Positions 35,948-45,815 of a DNA stretch of 64,000 nucleotides are shown here, piece after piece; positions within the stretch are counted from its first letter, which is position 1; each line of letters begins with the position of its first letter. The DNA lies in NCBI RefSeq assembly GCF_000517085.1, contig NZ_KI912107.1, positions 4,771,980 through 4,835,979 of the forward strand, written 5' to 3'. Under the pieces are notes generated by a model. It ran no database searches. It had not been told where the DNA came from and saw only the letters and a list, made by a program, of their open reading frames with translations. The translations under genes and the position numbers were made by a program. This stretch comes from Saccharicrinis fermentans DSM 9555 = JCM 21142 (lineage in GTDB: Bacteria > Bacteroidota > Bacteroidia > Bacteroidales > Marinilabiliaceae).

Positions 35948-37171
35948 TCACAGATTGATAACAAACCTCCCCTCAAACATGATACAAAGCTGCTGGGCTG
36001 TCAATGCCCAGTTCTGTATGGGTTGAGTCCACTTTTTCGATATGTTTTCGGTGGCCAGATAAATGAGTTTCATCAAAGCCATGTCGCTGGAAAACGCACC
36101 CTTGGTCTTGGTTACCTTGCGAACCTGCCTGTGGAAGCCTTCGACGGCGTTTGTGGTATAAATCAGCTTCCTAATGGGGGCGTCATATTTAAAGTAAGCG
36201 GACAGCTCCTCCCAGTTGTCGTTCCACGAGCGCAGCACCACGGGGTACTTTTTGCCCCACGTTACTTCTAGGTTAATCAGCTCGCTCTCGGCTTGTGACT
36301 TGGTTGGGGCTTGGTACACTTTTTTCAAGTCCTTCATAAATTCTTTCTGGTCTTTGGAGACCACGTATTTGAGCGAATTCCGAATTTGGTGTATCACGCA
36401 CTTTTGAATTTCTGTATCGGGGAATATGCTTAATATCGCCTGTGAAAAACCCGTCAGATTATCCGTACAGGCAATCAGGATATCCTTTACTCCGCGGCTC
36501 TTTAGGTCTGTCAATACCGACAGCCAGAAGTTAGCGCCCTCGCTTTCGGAAATGTACATCCCTATGAGTTCCTTCCTGCCGCTTTTGTTGATAGCCAAAA
36601 TATTGTATACGGCGCGCGATACTACCCTTCCCCCGTCCCTTACCTTGTAGTGCATAGCATCCATCCAAACAATGGGGTAAACATCGTCTAGGGGTCGGTT
36701 CTGCCACTCCTTGACCTGTGGGATCACCCTGTCGGTAATGTTGCTCAAAACGGTTGGGGAAACCTCAACGTCGTACATGTCCCGGATATATGATCCGATG
36801 TCACGTAGGCTCATACCCTTGCCGTAAAGGCTAATAATCTTGGGGGCAAGGCTGTCTGCCAAAACGGTCTGCCGCTTCTTTACTATTTCGGGCTCAAAAT
36901 CCCCGTGGCGGTCATAGGGCGGTTCAATGTCCACACTACCGCCTTCGGATCTAACCGTTTTGTTACCCTTGCCGTTGCGCTTATTGCCCTGGGAGCGCCG
37001 CTCGGAGGTCAAATGCTCGTCCATCTCGGCCTCCAAAGCGCTCTCCAAAAACTCCTTTATAATGGGTGCAAAAACTCCACCCTTACCCGTCAGGGATTTA
37101 CCGCTCTTTAACTGTTCGAGTGCCATATCACGCATAGCGATATACTCGGGGTTCAATTCTTTTTTTTCCAT
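35948..37171 (-). CDS. IS256-family transposase
   Basis: Start taken at the ATG at 37171 (MEKKELNPEYIAMRDMALEQ), giving 407 residues, the normal family length; the longer ORF to 37231 runs through the IS end. DDE landmarks are present: WMDAMHYKVRDGG (first Asp), CTDNLTGF (second Asp) and TTNAVEGFHRQVRK (with the Glu). It is uninterrupted and probably active. GC content is higher than in flanking genes, consistent with recent arrival. Confidence 0.95.
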   Translation of the reverse strand: MEKKELNPEYIAMRDMALEQLKSGKSLTGKGGVFAPIIKEFLESALEAEMDEHLTSERRSQGNKRNGKGNKTVRSEGGSVDIEPPYDRHGDFEPEIVKKRQTVLADSLAPKIISLYGKGMSLRDIGSYIRDMYDVEVSPTVLSNITDRVIPQVKEWQNRPLDDVYPIVWMDAMHYKVRDGGRVVSRAVYNILAINKSGRKELIGMYISESEGANFWLSVLTDLKSRGVKDILIACTDNLTGFSQAILSIFPDTEIQKCVIHQIRNSLKYVVSKDQKEFMKDLKKVYQAPTKSQAESELINLEVTWGKKYPVVLRSWNDNWEELSAYFKYDAPIRKLIYTTNAVEGFHRQVRKVTKTKGAFSSDMALMKLIYLATENISKKWTQPIQNWALTAQQLCIMFEGRFVINL

Positions 37172-37458
37172 AATCCTCAAAAATATAATTTTTAAATTAT
37201 GGACAGAGTTGAGTTTACAGTCTCTAAGCAAATTCTTAATATAATATTTGGTCGGATTTTTTTTCGACCTTTTTTTTTATTTATCCGTCTATATTTTATT
37301 TGTCAACATCTATGATCTTGCATCGACCAACCGCAATGGTGTATTATAACTTTGTTACGAGCATTGAAATGGCCTTAAAAGACGGCTTTACTAATGTCTT
37401 TCTCTTCTCACGATAGTGCTATGTTGGTCATAAACATACTTCTCTCTTGTGTTTAAAG

Positions 37459-38205
37459 TTATTTTTCGTTGGGCAGATATTCTTGGTCTATATTACTCAT
37501 ACTCTTAAATAGGTTACTCCTAGCCTGTGGGTTTAGTTTTTCAAATTGGTTAATCCACTGACGGGCAGTATTACGAGAAGTATGGTCTTCGTACGGGCAT
37601 TCTTTTTTTAGCGAAGTAAATTGTTTGATTTCTGCATATTGAGTCATTTCGGCGTTAGTGGCATAAATTAAAGGCCGTATAAGCAATAACTTTCCATTAA
37701 ACATTTGTAGGGTAGGGGGTATGGAGGAGATGTTGGCATGCATTACCATATTCATCATCAGGGTTTCAATAGCATCATCGAGATGGTGACCCAAAGCTAT
37801 TTTCTTGAAGCCGTTTTTAAGGGCAAAGTCAAAGAGTTCTTTTCGACGGTTCCAGGAACAGGTGAAGCAAGGTTTTTTATTTGATTTTTCTTCAATACCG
37901 GCATGAGTTGTGATTAAGTGTAAGGTAACATCTCTTTCTTCGCAAAAGGCGGTTAAATAGGCTTTGTCAATCTCGTACGGCACATCGTCAGTAATAATAT
38001 GTATGGCGTGAAGTTCGTAATGGATAGGTAGAAATTTTCTTCGTTCAGCTAAAATATCAATTAGGGCAAGAGAATCTTTACCTCCTGAAACAGCTATCAG
38101 TATTTTGTCATCTGCTTCAACCATTTTATGGGTATTAATGGCTTTACCAGAGATATTGATTATTTTGCGCAGAAAGTTCTTGTTGGATTTTGAAATAGTA
38201 TTCAT
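37459..38205 (-). CDS. ttcA: TtcA/TilS-type PP-loop tRNA thiolase
   Basis: Start chosen at 38205 (MNTISKSNKNFLRKIINISG); a longer ORF would run over the tsf terminator at 38343-38378. The ~248-residue protein has an N-terminal PP-loop (ILIAVSGGKDSLALIDIL), the CFTCSWNRR CxxC pair, and GHHLDDAIETLMMNMV. These are hallmarks of the TtcA family, which uses an iron-sulfur cluster to make 2-thiocytidine at tRNA position 32. Related archaeal-type Ncs6/TtuA proteins share the core, so the exact tRNA target is inferred. Confidence 0.83.
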   Translation of the reverse strand: MNTISKSNKNFLRKIINISGKAINTHKMVEADDKILIAVSGGKDSLALIDILAERRKFLPIHYELHAIHIITDDVPYEIDKAYLTAFCEERDVTLHLITTHAGIEEKSNKKPCFTCSWNRRKELFDFALKNGFKKIALGHHLDDAIETLMMNMVMHANISSIPPTLQMFNGKLLLIRPLIYATNAEMTQYAEIKQFTSLKKECPYEDHTSRNTARQWINQFEKLNPQARSNLFKSMSNIDQEYLPNEK

Positions 38206-38342
38206 AATTAAAGCTAAGTGAAGTAATGGAATGGTATACAATCCCCATTCCCATCCCACATCTGCGATGTGTGACTTTCCCTTACTCCCTGAAGCAAAGG
38301 GAAGAGCCATTTGCATCATTTTAATCGACACAACTAGCTTGC

Positions 38343-38378
38343 AAAAAAAATCCCGGCACTGCATGCAGAACCGGGACT
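38343..38378 (-). terminator. Rho-independent terminator of the rplM-tsf operon
   Basis: On the minus strand a stem of TCCCGG/CCGGGA with an inner GCATGC palindrome is followed by eight T. It lies 24 bp past the tsf stop codon. Confidence 0.85.
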
Positions 38379-38401
38379 GTATATTTAATAGCGTAAAACT
38401 A

Positions 38402-39226
38402 TTAGCTTAAAGATAAACGCTTAAACTCAGTTACTGTAAGATCAGCACTTGCTTCGGTAAGATATTGTTTGATAGACTTTTTGTTATCTTTAACAAAAGC
38501 TTGCTCAAGTAATGTAGACTCTTTAAAGAATTTACCCAAACGTCCTTGTGCAATTTTATCAAGCATAGCCTCAGGCTTACCTTCTTCTTTTGCTTTCTCT
38601 CTACCAATTCTTAATTCAGTTTCTACCACATCAGCAGGTACAGAATCTTTATCAACGCTTACAGGAGCCATTGCAGCTACTTGCATAGCCACATCTTTAC
38701 CCACCTGCTCTTCAAAGTCGGCTTGGTTAAAACCAACAATGACAGAAAGCTGGCTTCCTGGGTGAATATATGCAACAACTTTTTCGGCTTCAATCACACC
38801 ATATTCTTCAATCTCGATTTTTTCACCAATCACACCAATCTGCTCAGTGATAACATCTTTAACAGATAAACCGTTGATTTCCAAATCAAGGATTGCTTCC
38901 TTAGTTGTAACGTTGCTGTTAAGCGCTGTTTCAAGGATAGAATCAGCTAATGCTACAAAGCTTTCGTTTTTTCCAACGAAATCTGTCTCGCATTTTAAAA
39001 TTAAAACAGCGCCTTTTTTACCGTCAGCACTTACGATAGCCCTGGAAGAACCTTCGGAAGTTTCACGATCGGCACGTTTACTAGCCATTGCCTGACCTTT
39101 TTTACGGATAATTTCAACAGCAGCGTCGAAATCGCCATCAGTTTCGGTTAATGCCTTTTTACAGTCCATCATACCGGCACCGGTCATTTTTCTGAGTTTG
39201 CTTACGTCAGCAGCTTTAATCGCCAT
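38402..39226 (-). CDS. tsf: Elongation factor Ts
   Basis: A 274-residue EF-Ts, the guanine nucleotide exchange factor for EF-Tu. The N-terminal UBA-like helix region reads VSKLRKMTGAGMMDCKKAL; the core has the classic KCETDFVGKNESFVALAD and a C-terminal VTEFKRLSL. Normal length for Bacteroidota. It follows rpsB by 26 bp in the usual order, with a strong terminator right after it. Confidence 0.97.
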   Translation of the reverse strand: MAIKAADVSKLRKMTGAGMMDCKKALTETDGDFDAAVEIIRKKGQAMASKRADRETSEGSSRAIVSADGKKGAVLILKCETDFVGKNESFVALADSILETALNSNVTTKEAILDLEINGLSVKDVITEQIGVIGEKIEIEEYGVIEAEKVVAYIHPGSQLSVIVGFNQADFEEQVGKDVAMQVAAMAPVSVDKDSVPADVVETELRIGREKAKEEGKPEAMLDKIAQGRLGKFFKESTLLEQAFVKDNKKSIKQYLTEASADLTVTEFKRLSLS

Positions 39227-39252
39227 GATAATATCTAATTTAGATGGTTCAA

Positions 39253-40068
39253 TTATTCAGTTTTACCTTCTTCTTTGGATGCTTCAGGAGCTTGCTCTTT
39301 GGCAACCTCAACTTTTTTAGCTGCTTCTTTTTTGGCAGGCCTGTCTTTTTTAGCCGCCGCTTCAGCTTCACGCTCCATTTTTCTCTCACTTAATCCTTCG
39401 CTAATGGCTTTCACCATGATCTCAGTGATTAATTCGATGGATTTAGTAGCATCATCATTTGCTGGGATGATATAATCCAATGACGAAGGGTCAGAGTTTG
39501 TATCCACAACACCAAAAACAGGAATGTTTAACTTGTTTGCTTCACGAACTGCAATGTGTTCTTTCATCACATCAATAACAAACATAGCAGCAGGCAGACG
39601 TGTAAGGTCGGCAATACTTCCCAATGTTTTTTCCAACTTAGCTCTCTGACGAGTAATTTGTAAGCGCTCTCTTTTTGAAAGGTTTTTCCAAGCACTTGGA
39701 TCTGCCATCAATTTGTCGATAGAACCCATTTTTTTAACCGCTTTACGGATTGTTGGAAAGTTGGTAAGCATACCACCTGACCAACGCTCAACAACGTAAG
39801 GCATGTTAACACCTTTCATTTTTTCTGCGATAATTTCTTTTGCTTGCTTTTTAGTAGCTACAAATAAAATTTTTCGTCCAGATCGTGCGATCTGTTTTAA
39901 TGCGTCAGCTGCTTCTTCTATTTTAGCAACTGTTTTATGAAGATCGATAATGTGGATACCATTGCGCTCCATAAAAATATAAGGAGCCATTGCTGGGTTC
40001 CACTTTCTTTTTAAGTGACCAAAATGTACTCCGGCCTCTAATAATTCATCGAAATTTGTTCTTGCCAT
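39253..40068 (-). CDS. rpsB: Small ribosomal subunit protein uS2
   Basis: A 271-residue S2 protein with the standard start (FDELLEAGVHFGHLKRKWNP), IIDLHKTV, WSGGMLTNF and DVMKEHIAVREA motifs. A Lys/Ala/Glu-rich tail of ~45 residues extends beyond the conserved fold, common in Bacteroidota. Located between rpsI and tsf, in the family-typical order. Confidence 0.97.
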   Translation of the reverse strand: MARTNFDELLEAGVHFGHLKRKWNPAMAPYIFMERNGIHIIDLHKTVAKIEEAADALKQIARSGRKILFVATKKQAKEIIAEKMKGVNMPYVVERWSGGMLTNFPTIRKAVKKMGSIDKLMADPSAWKNLSKRERLQITRQRAKLEKTLGSIADLTRLPAAMFVIDVMKEHIAVREANKLNIPVFGVVDTNSDPSSLDYIIPANDDATKSIELITEIMVKAISEGLSERKMEREAEAAAKKDRPAKKEAAKKVEVAKEQAPEASKEEGKTE

Positions 40069-40209
40069 TTTTGCTTTTTTAATGTCGTTTACATTCTTTA
40101 AATATCAACTCCCAAGTAGTCCTCTCAACCAAAAACCAACCCATATGGGATGTGGAATTTTGGTGAAAAAAATCTTGGCAGTTTAGATACTAAACGCACC
40201 CGAAAAATA

Positions 40210-40602
40210 TTAACGCTTACTAAATTGAAATTTCTTACGAGCTTTTGGTTGACCTGGTTTTTTACGCTCAACAACTCTTGCGTCGCGAGTCATAAATCCT
40301 TGTGCTTTTAAAGCTGGTTTATTTTCTTCGTCAATTTTTACTAGTGCACGCGAAATAGCTAGTCTTATAGCTTCCGCCTGGCCTTTGATACCGCCACCGT
40401 AAATGTTTACCTTGATATCATAATTTTCTGTTACCCCTAATGTTCCTAAAGGTTGAGTTACGATATATTGTAAGATAGGCGAGGGAAAGTAATCTTTTAG
40501 ATCACGCTTGTTGACAGTAATTTGTCCTTTACCTTCACCTAAATAAATACGAGCCACAGCAGCTTTTCTTCTACCAATTGCGTTTATCACTTCCATACTC
40601 AT
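40210..40602 (-). CDS. rpsI: Small ribosomal subunit protein uS9
   Basis: A 130-residue S9 protein: INAIGRRKAAVARIYL at the start, GGGIKGQAEAIRLAISRAL in the middle and the basic C-terminal tail ending KKFQFSKR that reaches the ribosomal P site. The start codon overlaps the last base of rplM's stop codon by one nucleotide, showing translational coupling. Confidence 0.97.
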   Translation of the reverse strand: MSMEVINAIGRRKAAVARIYLGEGKGQITVNKRDLKDYFPSPILQYIVTQPLGTLGVTENYDIKVNIYGGGIKGQAEAIRLAISRALVKIDEENKPALKAQGFMTRDARVVERKKPGQPKARKKFQFSKR

Positions 40603-41057
40603 TACTTATATAAGTTTAAATCAATTGTTTTTGGCTTTTGCGCTTCTTGTTTGTGTTCAGCTCCAACATATACAAATAGGTTGGTAAATAACTGACGACC
40701 CAAACGAGTTTTTGGCAACATACCTTTTACAGCTCTCTCTACAAGTCTCTCAGGACTCTTTGCAAACAATTGTGCAGGCGTAATATCTGTACGTCCGCCC
40801 GGATAACCTGAGTGATAAAAGAATGTTCTTCCTTCCCACTTGTTTCCTGTTAAACGAACTTTGTCTGCGTTGATAATAATTACATTATCTCCACAATCTA
40901 CGTGTGGCGTATAGTTTGGCTTATATTTACCGCGTAGCAGTTTTGCTACCTTTGAAGCCAAACGACCAACAACCATGTCTGCCGCATCTACTACAACCCA
41001 CTCTTTATTAGCGGTTGCTTTGTTTGCCGATACTGTTTTGTAACTTAAAGTATTCAC
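40602..41057 (-). CDS. rplM: Large ribosomal subunit protein uL13
   Basis: A 151-residue L13 protein with WVVVDAADMVVGRLASKVAK, HVDCGDNVIIINA, and FYHSGYPGG motifs. First gene of the rplM-rpsI-rpsB-tsf operon; a good promoter lies 170 bp upstream (41227-41258). Confidence 0.97.
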   Translation of the reverse strand: MNTLSYKTVSANKATANKEWVVVDAADMVVGRLASKVAKLLRGKYKPNYTPHVDCGDNVIIINADKVRLTGNKWEGRTFFYHSGYPGGRTDITPAQLFAKSPERLVERAVKGMLPKTRLGRQLFTNLFVYVGAEHKQEAQKPKTIDLNLYK

Positions 41058-41226
41058 AGTCTTCTCTGTTAAAATATTAAACTAAAAATTATTACAAAAA
41101 TACAGTTTCAAACAGCATAACAATCTGCCTGACAATCTCATGCGTTCCTACTTCCCATCGAAGGTACACTATTAAGTTGTTCAGTCATATTGCCTTAAAC
41201 TGTTCGGCACGAATAATAATCGGCCG

Positions 41227-41258
41227 CAAAAGTACAGTTTATTTTTGGTTAAACCCAA
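41227..41258 (-). promoter_or_regulatory. Bacteroidota-type promoter of the rplM operon
   Basis: On the minus strand TTG (41258-41256), a 21-nt spacer and TACTTTTG (41234-41227) match the -33/-7 consensus. The leader to rplM would be about 160 nt. Confidence 0.7.
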
Positions 41259-41423
41259 TATTTTTTCAAAAAGATGTTGTGTCTAAGGTATCATTTTTTA
41301 AAAAGTAAGCAGACTGGTAATCTTGGGGTTATGAAACTTTTATTCTGGTGAGGAGCTCTTGGTTTGACATAACTCCAATTGCTGGTAAATAGTTATATTT
41401 ACTGCCTAATTAAATGTAAAGTG

Positions 41424-41894
41424 ATGAACAAACATAAGGAGTACATGGCGCGTGCTATTGAGTTATCTGTATATAATGTGGAAAGGGGTGGTGGACCCTT
41501 TGGTGCGGTTATTGTCAAAGATGGAGAAATTGTGGGAGAAGGTTTTAATGAGGTAACGGCTTCCAATGATCCTACTGCCCATGCCGAAGTTGTTGCCATT
41601 AGAAATGCGGCCCGTAAATTACAGAATTTTGATTTGTCAGGCTGTACTATTTATACTTCATGCGAACCTTGTCCTATGTGCTTGGGTGCCATTTATTGGG
41701 CCAAAATTGCTCGTATGTATTATGGTAATACTAAAAGTGATGCCGATAGGATAGGCTTTAATGATGATTTTATCTATAGAGAGATAGATAAGCCGCTGGG
41801 TGAACGCCAATTATTCTCTGAGCAACTGATGCGCGAAGAGGCTCTTGTGGCTTTTAGATTGTGGAAAGACAGTGGTGATAAAACCGAGTATTAG
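41424..41894 (+). CDS. Guanine deaminase-like cytidine deaminase-fold enzyme
   Basis: The ATG at 41424 (MNKHKEYMARAIELS) is preferred over an upstream in-frame start. The 156-residue protein has the zinc motifs HAEVVAIRNA and TSCEPCPMCLGAI, the signature of the CMP/dCMP deaminase superfamily. The C-terminal part (YGNTKSDADRIGFNDDFIY ... RQLFSEQLMREEAL) matches the GuaD-type guanine deaminase subfamily of Bacillus rather than TadA. Guanine deaminase makes xanthine in purine salvage. No operon partner is adjacent. Confidence 0.82.
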   Translation: MNKHKEYMARAIELSVYNVERGGGPFGAVIVKDGEIVGEGFNEVTASNDPTAHAEVVAIRNAARKLQNFDLSGCTIYTSCEPCPMCLGAIYWAKIARMYYGNTKSDADRIGFNDDFIYREIDKPLGERQLFSEQLMREEALVAFRLWKDSGDKTEY

Positions 41895-41976
41895 CTTTTG
41901 TATGGGAGTTCAATATTTATTGTGTCTTATTTTGTGCTGCTCATATGGTTTGTATAACGCTTGTGTTGTGTTTTTT

Positions 41977-42771
41977 TTATTTTGATATTCTGTAGGAGGT
42001 AGCTAATGAGAGATCCTTTGCAATGATGTCTTGTAATTTTTGCTTAAGACCATCAAAGCGGCGTGTGTCTGCGGGTATGCTCATCCCATTACTCATGAGT
42101 ACTGTTTGTGAAAGATAATCTATTTTGTGTACGTGGTTTAAGTTGATCATAAATTGGGTGTGGCATCGGTAAAATTGGTAAGATTGGAGCATGGATTCGT
42201 ATCTGCGCAGCGGCTTGTTCGTCTCCAATGGTTTGTTTTTGGCAAAGTGAAATCTGGATTTACCATATAAGGATTCGCCACATATGATGTCTGATATGGA
42301 AACGGAGGTGATGCTGTCTGAACTTTTTAGTATGATTTGTTTGTGGCTGCCAGGATTGGAAGAGTTGTTGAATAGCGTTTGAATCTTTTTTTCATATCCT
42401 TGTTCAATCAATTCGACTATTACTTGGTCTACGGTTACTATTAGCTCGTTGATGTCTAGGGGCTTGTATATGAAGTCTATGGATGCAAAACGAATGTCTT
42501 CTAATGCGTATTCTTGATAGGCCGACATGAATATTACTTTGTAATCAAGGTCTGGGGTTCTTTTTATGACTTCCATGGCTGTGCCTCCAATCAAATGTAT
42601 GTCAAGGATGGCTATTTGTGGATGTACACGGTAGAGTGAGTCGACCGTGTTGTCAACAGAGTCCGATGAGGCAACAATTTCAATAGCGCTAAAGTTTTGC
42701 GTTAATATTTTTTCAATGGCATCACATACTCTGTAATCATCATCCGCTATAAGTACCTTGATCTCTTTCAT
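41977..42771 (-). CDS. LytTR-family response regulator
   Basis: Start set at the ATG at 42771 (MKEIKVLIADDDYRVCDAIE); the longer version uses TTG at 42840. The receiver domain (1-120) has the acidic pocket ADDD, the phospho-acceptor Asp in IAILDIHLIGG, and Lys in FIYKPLD. The LytTR DNA-binding domain is at ~160-255 (SVSISDIICGES, then YRCHTQFMINLNHVHKI). It pairs with the LytS-like kinase gene that lies directly upstream on the same strand. Confidence 0.88.
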   Translation of the reverse strand: MKEIKVLIADDDYRVCDAIEKILTQNFSAIEIVASSDSVDNTVDSLYRVHPQIAILDIHLIGGTAMEVIKRTPDLDYKVIFMSAYQEYALEDIRFASIDFIYKPLDINELIVTVDQVIVELIEQGYEKKIQTLFNNSSNPGSHKQIILKSSDSITSVSISDIICGESLYGKSRFHFAKNKPLETNKPLRRYESMLQSYQFYRCHTQFMINLNHVHKIDYLSQTVLMSNGMSIPADTRRFDGLKQKLQDIIAKDLSLATSYRISK

Positions 42772-42857
42772 GCGTTTGAATTTTATTCCTTTTTTTGATA
42801 TATGTAGCTTATATAAATAGCCAATAGTCAGTTTTTTCAACTAAAATATAGCGTGTT

Positions 42858-44822
42858 TTATTTGGACTGTGCATTTTTATTGTTGGGTTTGATAATGGGT
42901 ATTTCTATTTTAACGAGTACTCCATTCTTATCTGCAGACTGGATGTGTTGGTCTGTCATTTCAAATGAAGTTCTTTTTTTGGTTACTTTTTCTATTACAT
43001 GCAGTCTTTCGTTGGTAATTTGAACGGCCATAGATTCGTGTTTAGCCCCATTTATTTTTGCCATTTTGGATCCTGTAAGACCAATGCCGTTGTCTTCAAT
43101 CTCAATGAGTAGCTTGTCTTTTTTTGTGTAAAAACGAACTTCAACTAAGCCTGCTTTACCTATTGATTTTAAACCATGTTCAATGGCATTTTCGACAAAG
43201 GGCTGGGTGATCATTGGGGGGATAAGTATATTCTTGGGATCTATGGATTGGCCAAATTCAATGTTGTAGGAGAATGGTTGTACAAATCGTAGTTGTTGAA
43301 GTTTTAGATAATAGTTTAGCATATCTTTTTCTTCATCGAGCGTGACATACTCCCTTTGAGAACTGCGTAAGACTTGTCTCATTAACTTGGCAAAGTCTGA
43401 TAGAAATTTGGATGAGTTCTCCATGTCGTTCTCTAAGATGTATACTTGTATGGCACTCAGTGCATTAAATATGAAGTGGGGGTTCATTTGGGAGCGTAGC
43501 AGGCGTTGTTGCATTACGATGCTTTTGTACCCTTCTTTTAATTTTGTTTGGCGATATATTAAGATGGTTGCAGCGATCAAGGCTAGTATAAAAAAAGCGA
43601 AATATATTATTGTCTTTTTTTGTTGAAGTATGAGTTTCTTTTGTAAGCTGGTTTCGCTATGTAATTGTTGAATTTCTGTTTTGGCTCTGGCTGCCTCGTT
43701 TTGGGCTGTGAGGACTTCAATATGTCTTACGTTCTCTTCGTTAAATATACTGTCTTTATAGGCCTGTGAAATTTTAAGATGGGTGAGGGCGGCTTTTAAA
43801 TTATCTACTTTCTCATAAGTCTCAGCTAATAGTCTTGCACAGATCTCAATCTGATATTTGGATCCAATGTCCTGGGCGATGGCGAGCCCTTCTTGTAAAT
43901 TAGTAATGGCATTGTTGTAATCGTATACATGCATATATGTCTCTCCAAGAATAGAATAGCTGGTTGATACATTGATGCGGTCTCTTGTTTTTTTGTTCAG
44001 CACCAAGGCTCGCTTTAAATATTTTAGCGCTTGCCTATAATCTTTTTTGAGTCGGTAGGTGTCTCCTATGCTATTGTAGCAGATGGCCTGTCCTGGTTTT
44101 GAGTCTATTTGTGTATTATAATCCAATGATTGGTAAAAATATACCAGAGCAGAGTCTAGTTGACCCAGGTTTTTTAATGCCTCACCAATATTATTGGCGT
44201 TGATGGCTTGTCCGAGTATATTGCCTTTTTGTTCGGCCAGTGAAAACGACTTTTTAAAGTATTGCATGGCAGCATGATACCGCTTGAGTCCTAGGTATAC
44301 GTTGCCAACTCCATTATAGGCTATGCTTACTTGAAATGAATCGTTGGTGGATTCGGCCAGCTCAAGGGCTTGCATATGTAACTCCATGGCCTGACTGTTC
44401 TCGTCAATACGTCTGTAAATAACGGCTGTCATATTAAGATAATTGGCCAGTAGAGTCGGGTCATTGATCGCTTTTCCTAATTCCAGCGCTTGGGTGGCAT
44501 ACTGAATGGCAATAGCATATTCTGATCGGTTGCGGTATCTTCTGCTAACGGTATGATAAATGCTGGACAATGGTCTTTTAAAGTTGTTGTTTAGAGCAAT
44601 GCCTTCTGCTTCTTTTAGATATTCATCAAAAGCCGGAGCAGTGGTGATGTTGTTGTTATAGTAGGTGGAGGACTGGCTTATTAAATGAGCCACAACAAGG
44701 GAATCGGTTTCTCTGATGGATAAAGGTATCTCCTCGATCACTGGCTCTTGAGTATTGTCGTTTTTACCGGTACATGCAGCCAGGAAAATTACGAACGCAC
44801 TTATGTATATGAATCTGATCAA
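42858..44822 (-). CDS. Lipoprotein-type TPR sensor histidine kinase (LytS-like)
   Basis: A 654-residue kinase. The N-terminus (MIRFIYISAFVIFLAAC) has a lipobox. About ten TPR-like repeats follow (~60-390), then a coiled segment and one transmembrane helix (TIIYFAFFILALIAATILIY, ~410). The His_kinase domain has QMNPHFIFNALSAIQVYIL with the phospho-acceptor His, and the HATPase domain has PPMITQPFVENAIEHGLKS and EDNGIGL. This is the usual Bacteroidota TPR-kinase layout, sensing in the periplasm. It is next to its LytTR partner. The ligand is unknown. Confidence 0.88.
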   Translation of the reverse strand: MIRFIYISAFVIFLAACTGKNDNTQEPVIEEIPLSIRETDSLVVAHLISQSSTYYNNNITTAPAFDEYLKEAEGIALNNNFKRPLSSIYHTVSRRYRNRSEYAIAIQYATQALELGKAINDPTLLANYLNMTAVIYRRIDENSQAMELHMQALELAESTNDSFQVSIAYNGVGNVYLGLKRYHAAMQYFKKSFSLAEQKGNILGQAINANNIGEALKNLGQLDSALVYFYQSLDYNTQIDSKPGQAICYNSIGDTYRLKKDYRQALKYLKRALVLNKKTRDRINVSTSYSILGETYMHVYDYNNAITNLQEGLAIAQDIGSKYQIEICARLLAETYEKVDNLKAALTHLKISQAYKDSIFNEENVRHIEVLTAQNEAARAKTEIQQLHSETSLQKKLILQQKKTIIYFAFFILALIAATILIYRQTKLKEGYKSIVMQQRLLRSQMNPHFIFNALSAIQVYILENDMENSSKFLSDFAKLMRQVLRSSQREYVTLDEEKDMLNYYLKLQQLRFVQPFSYNIEFGQSIDPKNILIPPMITQPFVENAIEHGLKSIGKAGLVEVRFYTKKDKLLIEIEDNGIGLTGSKMAKINGAKHESMAVQITNERLHVIEKVTKKRTSFEMTDQHIQSADKNGVLVKIEIPIIKPNNKNAQSK

Positions 44823-44936
44823 AGGAAGATTTTTTTTGTTGAATTTATGAAATTATACTTATATCCAAAGGCTTGAGGTCTTAGGTTTTATAAATAAGTT
44901 ATTAACAAGGCGAGTCTATGAGTGGAATATAGCATT

Positions 44937-44963
44937 AAAAGCCCCGTTATTAACGAGGCTTTA
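44937..44963 (-). terminator. Terminator after ribE
   Basis: A stem of ~11 bp (AAAGCCTCGTT paired with AACGGGGCTTT, one mismatch) followed by a T-rich run on the minus strand, 10 bp past the ribE stop. Confidence 0.65.
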
Positions 44964-44973
44964 ATCTTATCGA

Positions 44974-45579
44974 TTAGTTTTTGATGGCCATTATTCGGCT
45001 AATATATTTGCCCAATATGTCAAATTCAATATTAATAATGCTGCCCACCTCTATTTGGTGGAAGTTAGTAAAGTCATGGGTATATGGAATGATGGCTACA
45101 CTAAATCTATCATCTTTGCTGTTAACAACGGTCAGGCTTACACCATTGACTGTTACTGAACCTTTTTCCACAGTGACATAACCTTGTGCTGCTTTTTCTT
45201 GGTTGATATCATATTGGAATGTATAGTACCAACTTCCGTCTGCTTCTTTTACTTCAATACACTTGGCTGTTTGATCTACATGACCCTGAACAATGTGGCC
45301 GTCTAAACGACCGTTCATAATCATGCTTCGTTCCAGGTTTACTTTGTCGCCAATTTTTAATACCCCTAAATTAGACTTGTCTAGTGTCTCCTGAATTGCA
45401 GTAACGGTATACGTTTTATCGGTTTTTTTTACAACAGTTAAGCAAACACCGTTATGGGCGATGCTTTGATCAATTTTTAGCTCGTTAACAAACGAGCACT
45501 CCATGGTGATGTGTAAGTTGCTTTGTTCTTTTTCTAGGCCAACGATAACAGCCGCTTCTTCAACAATTCCTGAAAACAT
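44974..45579 (-). CDS. ribE: Riboflavin synthase alpha chain
   Basis: A 201-residue enzyme with two lumazine-binding repeats: MFSGIVEEAAVIVGLEK and SIAHNGVCLTVV in the first, GHIVQGHVDQTAKCIE and VTVNGVSLTVVNS in the second. It converts two 6,7-dimethyl-8-ribityllumazine to riboflavin. Normal length and complete. No FMN riboswitch is seen upstream. Confidence 0.95.
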   Translation of the reverse strand: MFSGIVEEAAVIVGLEKEQSNLHITMECSFVNELKIDQSIAHNGVCLTVVKKTDKTYTVTAIQETLDKSNLGVLKIGDKVNLERSMIMNGRLDGHIVQGHVDQTAKCIEVKEADGSWYYTFQYDINQEKAAQGYVTVEKGSVTVNGVSLTVVNSKDDRFSVAIIPYTHDFTNFHQIEVGSIINIEFDILGKYISRIMAIKN

Positions 45580-45815
45580 ATTTTTAGCTTTTAAATTTAT
45601 CTAACAACTGCAAAATTAATACTATTTGTCAAATATTCACCTTTGGTAAATGAGTGCAATGGTTGTATGTGTTTGTTAACTGGCTTTGTGTACTTATAAT
45701 TGTAGTGTTGGTATATGTTTGCTGTAGGAAGGGTGATATTTTCAAGGATAAAGATTAAATGAACGGGTATTTTTTGTTTCTTTGGTGTTGATATGGTAAA
45801 TTAAAATTATACGTG

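Larger units (their letters stand above)
35763..37210. mobile_element. IS256-family insertion sequence (ends tentative)
   Basis: The element contains one intact transposase gene on the minus strand. A 10-bp inverted match, AACTCTGTCC at 35763-35772 and its complement at 37201-37210, may mark the ends and gives 1448 bp, a normal size for the family. I see no clear target-site duplication. The left end is uncertain because a hairpin repeat (35847-35916), also found elsewhere in the window, lies inside these limits. Confidence 0.5.

Noticed and set aside
38206-38364. Longer TtcA-like ORF starting at 38364
   Set aside because: It runs through the tsf terminator stem and the added residues do not look like the family; the ATG at 38205 fits.
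45580-45812. FMN riboswitch upstream of ribE
   Set aside because: The leader on the minus strand is short and lacks the conserved RFN element words.
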